Shown one piece after another: positions 15,301-26,740 of a stretch of 64,000 nt of DNA. The notes under the pieces were generated by a model. It was given only the letters and a program-made list of their open reading frames with translations, was not told where the DNA came from and did no database searches. Positions within the stretch are counted from its first letter, which is position 1. Every line of letters starts with the position of its first letter. This stretch comes from Strigamia acuminata (lineage: Eukaryota; Arthropoda; Chilopoda; Geophilomorpha; Linotaeniidae), in the NCBI GenBank assembly GCA_949358305.1, contig OX442320.1:6340259-6404258 (forward strand). Reading direction: 5' to 3'. The position numbers were made by a program, and so were the translations under genes.

Positions 15301-18300
15301 AATAAATGTCTAAATTTGACGAGAAAACTAAACTAAATGTCTAAATTGAACAGAACGGCTTAAATAAATGTCTAAATTGACCGGAATGACTAAAATAAAT
15401 GTCTAAATTGACCGGAATGACTAAAATAAATGTCTAAATTGATCAAGAACACTGAAATAAATGTTTGAATTGACCAAACCTTTAAATTCAATATTTAAAT
15501 TACGGGGTAAATCTAGGTACTGTCAATAGAACGCGGGTGTTCAATGAGAGCATTCACGGTAGAAATATTTTGTTTATTTTGAGGGAAATCGATTTTTTTG
15601 GGGAATGTTTGCAATAAACGAAGAATTCTTGTTAGTTGGTAAAGTGCAGGCAAGCCGAACCGGGCACAAGGTAAACATTCTTAAAATATCAGCGCACATA
15701 TCCCGGCTTGGTTCTCTTTACATTTACGCGCGTTCGAATGTTTTTTATTTTTATTTATTTTTTATTTTATCTCGAGTAAAGATTTGTTTTATTTTTTTTT
15801 CCTCCTTTAAAAAAGAAGGTCGAGTTTGAACGAGGCCCTCGTTAGTACAAACGTGGAATTTTCTTTTTTATTACTTCATTTTGTGTTTTTATCTTGCTTA
15901 ACTACTCCAGCCCGAGTGTTGAGTTGTAGACCACCCGCGTTCCATAGGGTCGCGCGCGCGTTTCAGGCCACCCTCGGCGATCTATCCATTTTGGCTCGTC
16001 GGGAAAAATTGAAATCAAAAATATATTTATTTTTGATTTTGTCAAAATTATATATTTTTGTTGAAATTTTAATGTTATTTAGCGCGAGAAAAATGATTAG
16101 ACTTTCCTACCTGTCAATTGCGGCGTGTCGAATCCAACGAGCGAGTTAAACAAACAAACACCTGCTTTGTGTTCTGTAATTCGCCCATTTCCATGTGTCT
16201 CACGATTTATTAGGCGAGTATTTGAGGGACCCTAATCATGATGAGATAAAACAAAACGAAAAAAATTGAAGGAGGAAAAAAAAATAAACGGACGAGGAAA
16301 TTAAAATTGCGCAGTTGTCTCTGTGGGTGGCGAACAACAAAACACTAATTTGTGTCATTTGGACCGATGACGTTTGCCCACTTCCTATTGATTAACGATA
16401 CAAAAATAAAAAAAAATCCACCAAACCACAAACGCATTAAATTGATGAAATTCGATGAATTTCGCGCATTAAATTGACGAAATTCAAGCGGAAAAATTCC
16501 ACTTTTATTGGAATAAAACGCGCAAAAACCCTTTTTTGTTCCATCAAATTGTGCAAAATAAAAAGAAAATCCACAAAATCAAACAAAAAAACCACAAACG
16601 CATTAAATTGATGAAATTATTGAAATTCGATGAATTTCGCGCATTAAATTGACGAAATTCAAGCGGAAAATTCAACTTTTCTTGGAATAAAACGCGCAAA
16701 AACCCTTTTTTGTTGCATCAAATTGTGCACATTTTTATTATCGATCGCCCGCGGAAAGATTTTGGCGATTGGCGTGTTATTTAGCTCAGGTGTGTTGTTG
16801 TTGGTGGGGTGTGTGTGGCGCGCGCAACCTGGTGGTTAGGTAATCACCCAGCACCGAGTCCTCGCCTCGCGTCGTTGGCGGCTGATGGATGGGCGCCCCG
16901 GGCCAATGTAAACAAGGCTGCCCAACGACCACGCCTACGCCGCCACAGGTGATAATTATCGGGCGAGGCGTCCCCTCGCGCCCTGATGGATGGCCCACTC
17001 GGCTCCCGGCTCACCTCACGCACACCCACTCGAGGTGAGATTCCTCCGGCCCGATCCCATGCTTTTCTCCCGCCAATTCAATCGCATTCAATTTCAATCA
17101 AAACTTTTAATCAAACCAAAATCCGCCATCTTTAATTCTTTGTTCCCAATGCGCCCCGTGGTGGCCAATTTTTAATTTTTCAATTTTTAATTTAATTTTA
17201 TTCACCAAAATGGCCGATTATTTGAAAAATAGACGAAAAATAGACGAAAAACGCAAATATAAACAATAAACAATGAATAATAATAATATTATTGTTGTTA
17301 TTAGGCCTAATGAGTGGTATTTTGGCCCCGGCTTTGTTTGGTCGAGTTTGGATTCGTTTTCCCCGTGCGGAAAAGCGCAGTGGAATTTTCCAGGTGTGGT
17401 GGTGGTGATGAGGAATTTGATTCTAATAACGGGGTGCGGGTGGCCCCGTGAAGGCACCTCCGGGACGCCCCTTCTCCGTCTTAGCAGCGTCTCTTAAATC
17501 ACTGATTAAAAAAAAAAATGCACTCGAGTCTTGAAATGTTAGTGTTAACCTGCAATGATCTTATCAAAGTGTGCTCGCTCCTCCTTCGCTCTCCCACACT
17601 CGTTTCACCTCCACCCCCGCGTCTCGTCCAACTCCCACACTTTTGACTGGTCGATGCAACGATGGAACGATGGAAGGGGATTTTTTTTTTGTTTTTAATT
17701 TTTTTTTTTACTGTGAGGGGCACCTCGTTTGGCATGAGGTTTCCGCGAACACCACGTCGGGTCTGCACGGACCAGAGATACCTGGCGCCCCGTGCGTTTC
17801 TACCCTGCAATTACCCAAGCTCGTATAGAAGCCATCTTGCTTCTGCCCTTCAACCTCGTTGTAGTGACTCGTAAGAGTGATTACTCGGTCGGGGGTTTGC
17901 ATTCTTGGAGGAATCAACACTCGGATGGGCTCCAATTGCGCGCGGGGTCGTGAAAAATTGCAAAAATTGCGAAAAATTACAAAAAAAATGCGAAAAATTA
18001 CAAAAAAATGCGAAAAATTGCGAAAAATTGCGAAAAATTGTACAAAATTGTGGAAAATTGTGGAAATATTGTAGAAAATAGTGGAAAATTGTTGAAAATT
18101 GTGGAAAATTATAGGAAATTGTGAGAAATTGTGTTTGTTTTTAATGAGGATTGATTTTTGTTGATTTTAGTTGATTTTTGCACGCGAAAATTGGTTGGTC
18201 CGAGTCCCCGGTGTTTATGAGCGCCCCCTCGCCGAGTTCTCTACCTGTGCCGTTGGCAAGTGATGGATGATGGAGCCTCGATGCTCGTGGCTCCGTCTAG

Positions 18301-21300
18301 GCGGGCCGGATTCGAAGCCCCCCTGCGGACCCGAGTCCAATCGGCCTCTCAATCTTCTCCCGTTGTCAGTCGTTTGCTACGTTTGTGTTGTTTCTAGTCT
18401 CGAGGTGGCGCCAATTGCTAATGAACACATCGGGTGCTCCGTTGCCATTTTTCTTCGCCCTCCTCCCCTTCGCGGCCCCCTCACTCACCTGCAGCGGAAT
18501 TCGAGTTTGTTTTAAGACGAACATTTTTTTCCCTCGCTTTCCCATAATTCATCCGCCGTTTATTCTCCAAGCGGGCGGAAACGCCGCGTTTATGGCGCCG
18601 CGTTTCTACGGCTGCCACGAACAATGACACCAAAGTGGGGGCGATCGAACGCATTGCTCCCACTTTTCGATCAATCACGCTCCGACGCCTTCATATTTCC
18701 TCTCCCAGCGTCCAATAGGGCACATTACCCCTTTGAGTTCGAGGCGCCATTTTTTTTATTGTGAAATTTTGGCGTTTTGGCTCATTTGCATAATTTTTTG
18801 GTGTTTTATTTGGGTTTTTTGGGGGTGGTTTGGCGTTTTGGCAGCCATTTTTTTTTTGTTGGTGGTTCCACGTCTCCCCGGTCGTATTATTAGGTTGCCA
18901 GAAGGCATCTCTCGTAAAACCAACAAACCGGACAACATGTCATCACCCCCGGCTGACAGGTGCTTGTTGAACGAACGCGCCCGCCAATTACCCGAGCTAC
19001 GGGGCCGCTCCTGTCTTGACGGGATTTTTCTGTGTTGGCTTTTGTGTTGTGTTTTCCAACACCAGATGGTGTAAGTCGTGACCCCCTCGCATCTCTAGTC
19101 CCCACCCCGTTCGCGGATCACGTTCGTGTGTCGACATCACGAGGAAATTGAATAAAAAGAACGATAAGTTGAGGTCTTCCCCCTCTCGTGTTGTGATCTC
19201 TCGAAGGTTGCTACTTGAGAAGACCTGTTATTAACTAGATAGATCGAGACAGATATTATTGTTTGATATATCTCACGTTGAAGTTTCACAATTTCGCACT
19301 GTTTTGCACAACTTCTCGCTATTTTTTACAGTTTTTCATAAGTTTTCATTAATTTTTCACAAATTTTTTCAATTTTTTGCAAATTTTTACAATTTTTCAC
19401 AGTTTTTCATAAGTTTTCATAAATTTTTCACAACTTCTCGCACTTTTTCACAATTTTTTCTCAGTTTTCATAATTTTTCACAAATTTTTTTAATTTTTTA
19501 CAAATTTTTACAATTTTTCACAGTTTTTCATAAGTTTTCAAAAAATTTTCGCAATTTTTTACAATTTTTCCTCAGTTTTCATAATTTTTTCAGAAATTTT
19601 TACAATTTTTCACAATTTTTCATAATTTTTCATAATTTTTTCATAATTTTTTCACAAATTTTTACAATTTTTCACAGTTTTTCATAAGTTTTCAAAAAAT
19701 TTTCACAATTTCTCATAATTTCTCACAATTTTTCATAATTTTCACAATTTTTCATAATTTTCACAATTTTTCATAATTTTTCATATGTTTTCAGAATTTT
19801 TTTTCACAGTTTTTCGCAATTTTTTCACAATTTCTCACAATTTATTTTTCCATTTTTCCACATTTTTTCAACCAAAAATAGCATGGACATTTTAGGCAGC
19901 CGGGATCACACTTGCGTCCATCCGGTGGTGTCGAAAAGTGCGAATAAAAACGACAAGTGTCAGCAGTTATTGGATCCCAAAAAAGTAGATTTCTAATCGC
20001 GAATGTTTGGACACGATTATTTGTAGCTGGGTGTGTTTTGTTTGGGTTATTTTAAGGGCGAAGGCTGCGGTTACTACACGGGTGCGTCGAAGGTGCATTC
20101 GTACCAGGCAGTGCGCAACCAGGGGCTGCCAACGACGTGGGATTTGGAGGATTTGGTGGGCGTTGGGAAAAAGGCCAGGGTAAACGATTATTTCTCATCT
20201 TTTTCAATTGATTTCGAATAATTTTTCATCTTTATTTAGATGTGTCCTTACTACTTGACCCGCACGTTGAAAGATTTCGCCGATATCGTGTTTTGTCCGT
20301 ATAATTATATCGTCGACCCCCTCATTCGTGCAAATGTGGGTTCGATTTACGAGAAAAAATCTTATTTTTATTTTTTTTTCATTTTTATTTTTTATTTTCT
20401 CCATTTTGTAGTTGGAAATCAATCTGAATAACAAAGTGTTGATTTTTGACGAAGCGCACAACATGGAGGATTCGGCTCGATCTGCGGCCAGTTTTAGCGT
20501 TACTCAGGTGGAATTGAAGGCCGCGATCGATGATTTAGATGTTGTTGGTTAGTTAATCGGATTTTTTTAGGTGAAGAGCGTGTTTTTAAGTGTTTTATTG
20601 CTAGCTCGGAGTGGTTATTTGCCATCGAAGCACGAGACTCTCGCTTCAAAGGTAGATATTGTATTAATATTAGCGAGGAAAAATGGGGAAATTTATTGGT
20701 TTTAATTTGTTATTTAGCTCGGTCAATTAATGGATTGGGTTCTGAAACAGGATGCGATGGTGGCGGGTTCGGAAGAAGCGAGTAAATCGTTGACTGGAGT
20801 GGATTTTGTGGCCGTTCTCGGCCATCTTGGATTGGGCTCGGGAGATTACGACGATTTCACGGTAGATGGCGGATACGCGCGATGGATAGTTTTTGTTTTG
20901 CTTCGTAAATGTAATATTTGCCTTTTATTTATTACTTTATTAAAGAAAACTATTCACGATGTGCGGGGGGTCGATTTGGATCCAAAAAAGAAAGAAGAGA
21001 TCGATATACAGCTCAGTTCAACTACATCGATGCTCCTATCTGGTTTCTCTTTGGTTCTGGGACATTTATTTAAGGATAAATTTGCATTTATTGATGACTA
21101 TAGGTATAGAAAATTCAATATTTTAATTATTTGTTGATTTATTTGTTGATTTTTTTTTAGAATTGTTGTGTCGAAATCGTTAGCTGACGTTGGTGATTCG
21201 CCAGCCCCAGTAAGTGAAGTTAAATAATATTTTTATTTAATGTTTTATTGGATTAAATGGTTTGGTTGTAGTCTGGGTGGATATCGAGGTCGAAATCGAA

Positions 21301-23435
21301 GTTTAGTGGCAAAGGTTGGGTCCACACGTTGAAGTTTTGGTGCTTGAATCCAGCGGTTGCTTTCTCTGATTTTCGGAACGACGTGCACAATATTGTGCTC
21401 ACTTCCGGAACTTTGTCTCCCATGGAGACGTTTGAGAGCGAGTTGGACGTTCCGTTTAAGATTAAATTCGAAGCGAATCATGTGATTAATACGAATCAGG
21501 TTGGTTTTTCTTTAAAATTTGGTTGTTTTTCACTTTTGCTGACATTTTTTTTGTCAGGTTTGGATCGGCGCAGTCGCACAAAGCGAGGATGTCGTGTTGA
21601 ATGGCTCTTTCCGCAACACGGAATCTTTCGAATATCAAGATGCGGTCGGCCATTTAATTTTAAGGGTTTGTCGCGTTACTCCGCACGGTGTTTTGTGCTT
21701 TTTCCCAAGTTATAAATTGCTCGAAAAATTGTCGTCCAGATGGCAAGTTAGTTACAATTTTTATTTTTATTTTTTTATTTTTTAAAAATTTAATTTGTTA
21801 AAATTTGGTTGGTTCGATTTTGTCGCTAGGAAACCGGAATTTGGGATCAGATGGGCCAGTTTAAAAAGGTTTTGTGCGAACCTCGAAGCAATTTTAACAA
21901 CGAATTTGAGAATATGTTAACGGAGTTTTATTCGGTCATCGATGAAGACCACGAGTGCCCGTCCGGTGCGCTCCTGTTGGCGGTTTGTCGAGGCAAAGTG
22001 AGCGAGGGACTCGATTTCACGGATAAATACGCCCGAGCGGTCATCACAGTAAGGAATATTTTATTTAAAAAATTGAAAATTAAAATCGAAATTTGTTTAA
22101 TTAGATCGGGATACCGTTCTCGAATATCGGCGCCATCGATGTAAGTATTAATTGGGTTTAATTTAATGTTTGTTTTGATCGACCGCGCTGTGTTTCAGGT
22201 TCATCTTAAGCGCAACTACAACGACGCCAATCGGCGCACGAGGAAGATTCTTTCCGGGTCCCAGTGGTACGAAATCCAAGCGTTTCGAGCTCTCAACCAG
22301 GCGCTTGGCCGCTGCATCCGACATAGAAACGATTGGGGCGCGCTCATATTGGTCGACGACCGGTTCAAAAATGGGACAAAATACGTGAATGGGTTGTCCA
22401 AATGGGTGCGAAAAGCGATAAAGTGTTTCCCAATGGCTGCGAATGCCATGACGACGCTAGAAAGCTTCATGGGGCAGCGAATGGAGTTGGAGAAACGAAG
22501 TTTGGGCGCGAATCTTAGGTATTGGACATTGATTTGATTAGAAGTTCAATTTAAATTTAAATTTGTGTTTTTTTTAAATAGTAATGTTAATTCTCCGGTC
22601 GTAAAGTCACCGGATGTGAAGGTGGAGCCGCCAAAACGAAGTCTTCCGACGTCTTTGAGTTTAAAACAAGTTCCGGCGCCCGAAAGTCCTTATTTTTCTG
22701 GTCGTCGTCAACAACAACCAAATACGCCTCAAATTTCGACGCCGAAATTAGCCGGGACCTCGCAATTCACTTTGCCGGTTTTTTTTGGTAATCAAGCGTC
22801 GAAGGAGTCGAGCGGAAACGGAAGTGTGTTGAAAAAGTATTTGTTTAGTCGAGATATTAAAAAGGAGGTGGAAGACGATGTTGATGTGAATAAACTAAAA
22901 CGAAAGAGCGATGCGAACTGTGGCGGGCAGTGGAAGAAAACGCAACGGAATGAATCGAACAATGGGTTAGGAATGATTGTTTGTAATAAATGCAGAAGAA
23001 AATTGACCGGGTGCGAAAATGCTGTGGAGTTTGTGAGCGGACCTGTGGCGCTTGCGCCCTATGGTTTAAGGGAATCGACGTTTGTGATGACGGTAGATGA
23101 CCAAACGGGCGTCGAACCTATGGATACTTCCGGTTTGAAAATACTTTGTTTGTTTGTTTATTTTTTATTTATTTTTTATTTGTTTAATTTTCAGGTCAGT
23201 TGTTGAATGCATTGTTTAGTTCTGAGGATGGTTGTTGTTTCCAAGTACAAGTGTGTTGTGGGTGTCAACAAATGAGTGCGTTCAAAGTTGTGAGCACATT
23301 AGTTGAATCTACATTCGAAGTTGGACAGGTAATGACAAACTCAATAGTCTGGTCTGTGAGTTATATTGAATATGTGTCTTGTTTTTGTAGATGTGGTTTC
23401 TTCCAAGATCGATCGTGTCAGTTCAAGAACAGTAA
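2150..23435 (+). CDS. BRIP1: FANCJ/BRIP1-type iron-sulfur DNA helicase, 22 exons, 1061 aa
   Basis: Superfamily 2 5'-3' helicase of the XPD/FANCJ/RTEL1 group; family members unwind G-quadruplexes and act in crosslink repair in the nucleus. Exons: 2150-2254, 2729-2840, 10448-10495, 13022-13185, 13678-13763, 14371-14463, 19882-19984, 20057-20179, 20240-20335, 20412-20547, 20605-20651, 20718-20861, 20946-21103, 21161-21209, 21272-21499, 21558-21746, 21830-22048, 22105-22140, 22199-22518, 22582-23132, 23195-23328, 23391-23435; all phases close. Walker [10 protein letters not shown] ends at about residue 57. The four iron-sulfur cysteines are C214, C229, C241 and C280, with spacing close to human FANCJ. 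The DEAH box is at 323-326 and motif VI-type [14 protein letters not shown] is present. FANCJ is favoured over RTEL1 by [14 protein letters not shown] start and [11 protein letters not shown]. The tail holds polyQ (exon 5), a PIP-like box and two CxxC motifs. The small exons 3-5 are less certain than the rest. Confidence 0.93.
3549..3705. repeat. 31-bp tandem repeat, five copies
   Basis: Units containing AATACGAAAAACTAAC recur at 3551, 3582, 3613, 3644 and 3675, a period of 31 bases with nearly perfect identity. Confidence 0.9.
3702..3921. repeat. 73-bp tandem repeat, three copies
   Basis: Three nearly identical units carry ACACTAAAAACAACAAAATA followed by a TTTTAAATCATATTTTTGTG block, with the CAC landmark at 3708, 3781 and 3854. 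It directly follows the 31-bp array. Confidence 0.9.
10496..13021 (+). other. FANCJ intron 3 (2.5 kb)
   Basis: Apart from the minisatellite at 11075-11390 it contains GTTC/GGTT-rich sequence near 10700-10745 and T-rich runs near 12770-12800. No exon or RNA gene is recognised. Confidence 0.6.
11075..11390. repeat. Minisatellite of about 40 bp in FANCJ intron 3
   Basis: Degenerate units built on GGCTCGAAAATTGTTGAAA and a GCAAATAA block repeat about seven times. Three open frames on the minus strand here are simply translations of the repeat. Confidence 0.85.
14726..15560. mobile_element. TIR-bounded minisatellite element, copy 1
   Basis: The ends carry a perfect 15-base inverted repeat, ACCGTGAATGCTCTC, at 14726-14740 and its complement at 15546-15560. 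The interior is a degenerate tandem array with a period of about 31 bases (core CTAAATTGACTAAAACGAC). Sub-terminal sequence matches copies at 52655-53404 and 54638-54997. No transposase is encoded, so it would be non-autonomous. A target duplication is not obvious. Confidence 0.75.
16410..16736. repeat. Direct duplication of about 160 bp
   Basis: Two adjacent copies share ACCACAAACGCATTAAATTG, ATGAATTTCGCGCATTAAAT and AAAACGCGCAAAAACCC, with small indels between them. Confidence 0.85.
17945..18135. repeat. A-rich array (GAAAAATTGC-type units)
   Basis: Units of 10-12 bases such as GCGAAAAATT and GTGGAAAATT. Its complement matches the T-rich array at 19280-19870 in the same intron. Confidence 0.85.
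19280..19870. repeat. T-rich array (CACAATTTTTC-type units)
   Basis: About 590 bases of TTTTTCACAATTTTTCATAA-like units, ending just before the acceptor of FANCJ exon 7. A 142-residue open frame on the + strand here is only a translation of the repeat. Confidence 0.9.
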
Positions 23436-23775
23436 TTTATAGGATTTTTATTTATGTTAACAAATGTGTTTCAATTTTTTATAATTCTCAATTTTTCAAA
23501 TGCCATACATTAGAATGCAAAATAAAAATCGTGAGTTTAAACATTTCTTAAATTCGACTTATCCGCCATGATGGCAAACCCTGCCATCTAGCATCAATAG
23601 GTTGTAATTGAATTAATAGTAATAACGCTCGAGATGAGATTACAGAAACTGTCACCAGATGGAGCCACCCATTCACCGTGCCTCGGTGTCTGCTGTCGAC
23701 TCTACGCCGATTAACGCACATTTATTGTGATATTTCAATCATATTTACTGGTTCTAAGTATAAAATTAAATCAAA
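23436..23775. promoter_or_regulatory. FANCJ 3' end and DRG1 promoter region
   Basis: AATAAA at 23521-23526 is the likely FANCJ poly(A) signal. Between it and the DRG1 start are two matches to a CAGATGG/CTAGATGGC-type motif: 23579-23595 on the minus strand and 23653-23668 on the plus strand. The whole intergenic region is only 340 bp. Confidence 0.55.
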
Positions 23776-25270
23776 ATGAGTGTCTTAGATAAAATAGCGA
23801 CGATCGAAGCCGAGGTAAGTTTACCAATCGTATTTAAATAAAGAGAAATTAATAACAAACATCTTTCCATGTGTTTTCCCTAGATGAATCGAACTCAGAA
23901 AAACAAGGCTACATCCGCTCATTTGGGACTGCTAAAAGCCCGATTAGCCAAACTAAGACGGGAATTAATCACCCCGAAAGGCGGCCAAGGAGGCGGCACT
24001 GGCGAGGGGTTCGACGTGTCAAAAACCGGAGATGCACGAATCGGTTTTGTGGGTTTTCCTTCGGTGGGCAAATCGACTTTACTCACAAATTTAGCCGGAG
24101 TTTATTCCGAAGTTGCTGCGTACGAGTTTACAACACTTACAACAGTCCCCGGCGTGATTAAATACAAAGGGGCAAAAATACAGGCATTAAACGCGCAATT
24201 TTTGAGTGCATTCGTGTTTTTTTTTAATTGTTTTATTTCGCTTTAATCCACTAGTTGCTGGATTTGCCCGGGATTATCGAGGGTGCCAAAGACGGAAAAG
24301 GTCGTGGACGTCAAGTGATTGCTGTGGCGAGGACTTGCAGTTTGATCTTCATAGTTCTCGATGTGCTGAAGCCGCTTCAACATAAAAAGATTATCGAGAG
24401 GGAATTGGAAGGTTTTGGTATACGGTTGAATAAACAGCCGCCGAATATCGGGTTCCGCAAGAAGGACAAAGGGGGTGTCAATCTGCAGCTTTTGGTAGCG
24501 TTTAATGGGTGTTTAAGTGAGGAAAATATTTTATATATTTTTTTTTTTAGGTTCCACAGTCGGAATTGGATTTGGACACTGTGAAGAATATTTTGGCCGA
24601 GTATCGGATACATAATGCCGATGTTTCGTTGCGATACGACGCTACTGCGGACGATTTGATCGATGTTATCGAAGGGAATCGGATTTATATTCCGTGTATT
24701 TATTTGCTCAACAAAATCGACCAGATTTCCATCGAGGAGTTGGATATTATCTATAAAGTGCCGCATTGTGTGCCGATATCTGCTCACCATCGCTGGAATT
24801 TTGATGATTTGCTGGAAAGGATGTGGGATTATTTGAAATTAGTTAGATTGTGAGTTAAGCTGTTTGTTTTTATTTTTTGTGATTAATTTTATTGTTTTTT
24901 ATAGATACACTAAGCCGAAAGGACAGCTGCCGGACTACGAATCGCCAGTTGTTTTGAATGGAGACAGAAACACGATAGAAGATTTTTGCAATAAATTGCA
25001 TCGGACTATCATGAAGGAATTCAAATAGTAAAAAAAAAAATTATACATTAATTTAAAATTTAAATTTTTATGTTAATTATTATTTTTTTTTATGATTTAG
25101 TGCGTTAGTGTGGGGTTTGTCTGTCAAGCATCAGCCGCAGAAAGTGGGCAAAGATCACGTGCTCAACGACGAAGATGTTGTCCAAGTTGTAAAAAAGTGA
25201 GTTCAAATATCGATAATTTTAATTAATTAATTCAATTTCTTTTTTGTTTTATTTAAACAGAGCGTCTTGA
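23776..25270 (+). CDS. DRG1: DRG1, developmentally regulated GTP-binding protein, 368 aa
   Basis: Translation-associated GTPase of the Obg/DRG superfamily that works with a DFRP partner in the cytoplasm. Exons: 23776-23814, 23884-24183, 24255-24494, 24551-24849, 24905-25027, 25101-25196, 25261-25270. The product is about the same length as human DRG1 (367 aa) and very similar to it. P-loop GFPSVGKST begins at residue 70, switch II/G3 is LLDLPG, G4 is NKID, and the C-terminal TGS region starts near [11 protein letters not shown]. The [12 protein letters not shown] context is typical of DRG1. Intron 2 appears to use a GC donor. AATAAA at 25286-25291 is the likely poly(A) signal, leaving about 50 bp to the stop codon of the converging hydrolase gene. 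Confidence 0.97.
24184..24254 (+). other. GC-AG intron in DRG1
   Basis: Protein conservation requires the junction AKIQ/LLDLPG. That places the donor at CAG|GC and the acceptor at CTAG. A downstream GT exists, but using it would insert about ten residues into switch II. Confidence 0.75.
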
Positions 25271-25320
25271 GTTTGTTTGAGAAACAATAAAGATTTTTCG
25301 ATGGAAATAAATTTTTCTTT

Positions 25321-26518
25321 TTATTTTTCTGAAATCATTTCACGAAACATGCGCAGAAACGCAACATTGTCGACCGACTTAACGAAATGAATGTTGGGTT
25401 TCGAGCCAGACCCCCGCGTGTGATCCGTCACCATTTGGCCTCTGGTTAGGTACCCCATGAGTTCGACGGATGCCCGACAACTCACTTCTTCCGTGGCGAC
25501 TTTCTCGTCGACGACGACGGCCATTGCCAGTAAATCGCAGCTGTGGTATCCGGTTCGCTTCCTTTTTTGAAGGATCGGGATGGAATTCTTGGTCAAATTC
25601 TTAACAAAAGTCGCTTTTTCGGTTTCGATCGACATCAGCTGGTGATATTCGTCCTGAAAAAGAGATTTTTGATTGATTGGAGCAAGAATTCGAAAAGAAA
25701 AGAACGTCTTACCCAACTAAAATTGTATTTAAGACACGTTTCCCATGGAACACACGTCGTGGGGCATTGAAATTCGTTCAAAACAACGGATGCAGCCTCG
25801 GGATCGTTGTAGAAATTGAACTCGGCCGCTATACCAACATTTCCTTGACCTGCAAATCAATTTAATTCAATTCGGTTCAATTTAATCGATAGATTTGATG
25901 CGTCACCTTGGATGTTTCCGCCCATGAAAATAAAGCTGTTTAATTTCGTGCTGAATTTCGGATCTAATCGTTGCGCCAGAGCGATGTTTGTCAATGGCCC
26001 TAATGCGACTAAGGTGATTTTATCCGGATTTTCATTGATCAAACGCAACTAATATTTAGTTAGTGTTCAGTGGGAATTTATTAATTAATTAATTAATTAA
26101 TTAATTACCAAAGCCAGGCTGGCATGTTCTGATTCGGGTTGGAGGCCAGTAATTGGGATAGTATTGGCAATATTGCCGAATCCGTCGCAACCGTGGATGC
26201 CGCCAGCGCCGATTGCATCTGTTCCTAAGATGTTTCTGTCGCATCCCACATACACTGGAATCTAAAATAAATAAATAAAAATTGATTTTTATTTTTTTCA
26301 AGTTAATATTTTGTGGATTTTTATTTTTTTATGCATACGTCCGTGCGATTGCAGATTTTTAGTACGCGGAAAACGTTCGTCCATACGTTACCGAGGCTGG
26401 TGTTACCGAAACAACAAGTGATGGCGATCACTTTCACGGCGGGATGGAGAATTGCGAGCATCAATGCGAGCGCATCGTCTACCCCGCAATCGGTGTCGAT
26501 TATCAACAGTTTGGACAT
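25321..26518 (-). CDS. Inosine/uridine-type nucleoside hydrolase, copy A, 314 aa
   Basis: Hydrolyses the N-glycosidic bond of ribonucleosides in nucleoside salvage. Exons on the minus strand: 26518-26339, 26261-26109, 26048-25907, 25849-25713, 25653-25321; phases close. The Ca2+-binding signature [12 protein letters not shown] lies at residues 8-19, [11 protein letters not shown] near the middle, [11 protein letters not shown] next, and [11 protein letters not shown] supplies His241 and Asp244. The length is typical of the family and there is no signal peptide. Exon lengths 142 and 137 nt are identical to those of the neighbouring copy B, which shows a local duplication. The stop codon overlaps an AATAAA. 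Confidence 0.93.
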
Positions 26519-26740
26519 GTTTTAGTCTTGTTGCCACATAAACAAATGAGCAGGTAACCAAATATTATTATATTTATCAAGGATATATCCTTGATATTAT
26601 ATAAACAATTTTTATTCGTAACGCCGCGTAGTGCCAAATTGTAAAAGTAGCAAAAGCGCCATATTTGAAATTAAAGTATGGCTGTCGCTCCTTGTTTGTT
26701 ATTCAGTTTCTAACATCTTTTTATCATTAACCCGCGTGTA
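26519..26740. promoter_or_regulatory. Promoter region of hydrolase copy A
   Basis: Short 5' flank of copy A. If the weak + strand gene at 26741 is real, this is a bidirectional promoter. It contains a near-palindromic ATATCCTTGATATTATAT stretch but no clear TATA/Inr pair. Confidence 0.35.

Larger units (their letters stand above)
14464..19881 (+). other. FANCJ intron 6 (5.4 kb), repeat-rich
   Basis: It lies between the exon encoding [12 protein letters not shown] and the exon with the first iron-sulfur cysteine. It contains a TIR-bounded minisatellite element (14726-15560), a duplicated block (16410-16736) and two complementary low-complexity arrays (17945-18135 and 19280-19870). Open frames inside it show no protein motif. 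Confidence 0.8.

Noticed and set aside
24184..24230. GT donor in DRG1 at the run GTGTTTTTT instead of the GC donor
   Set aside because: It would insert [10 protein letters not shown] into switch II of one of the most conserved GTPases.
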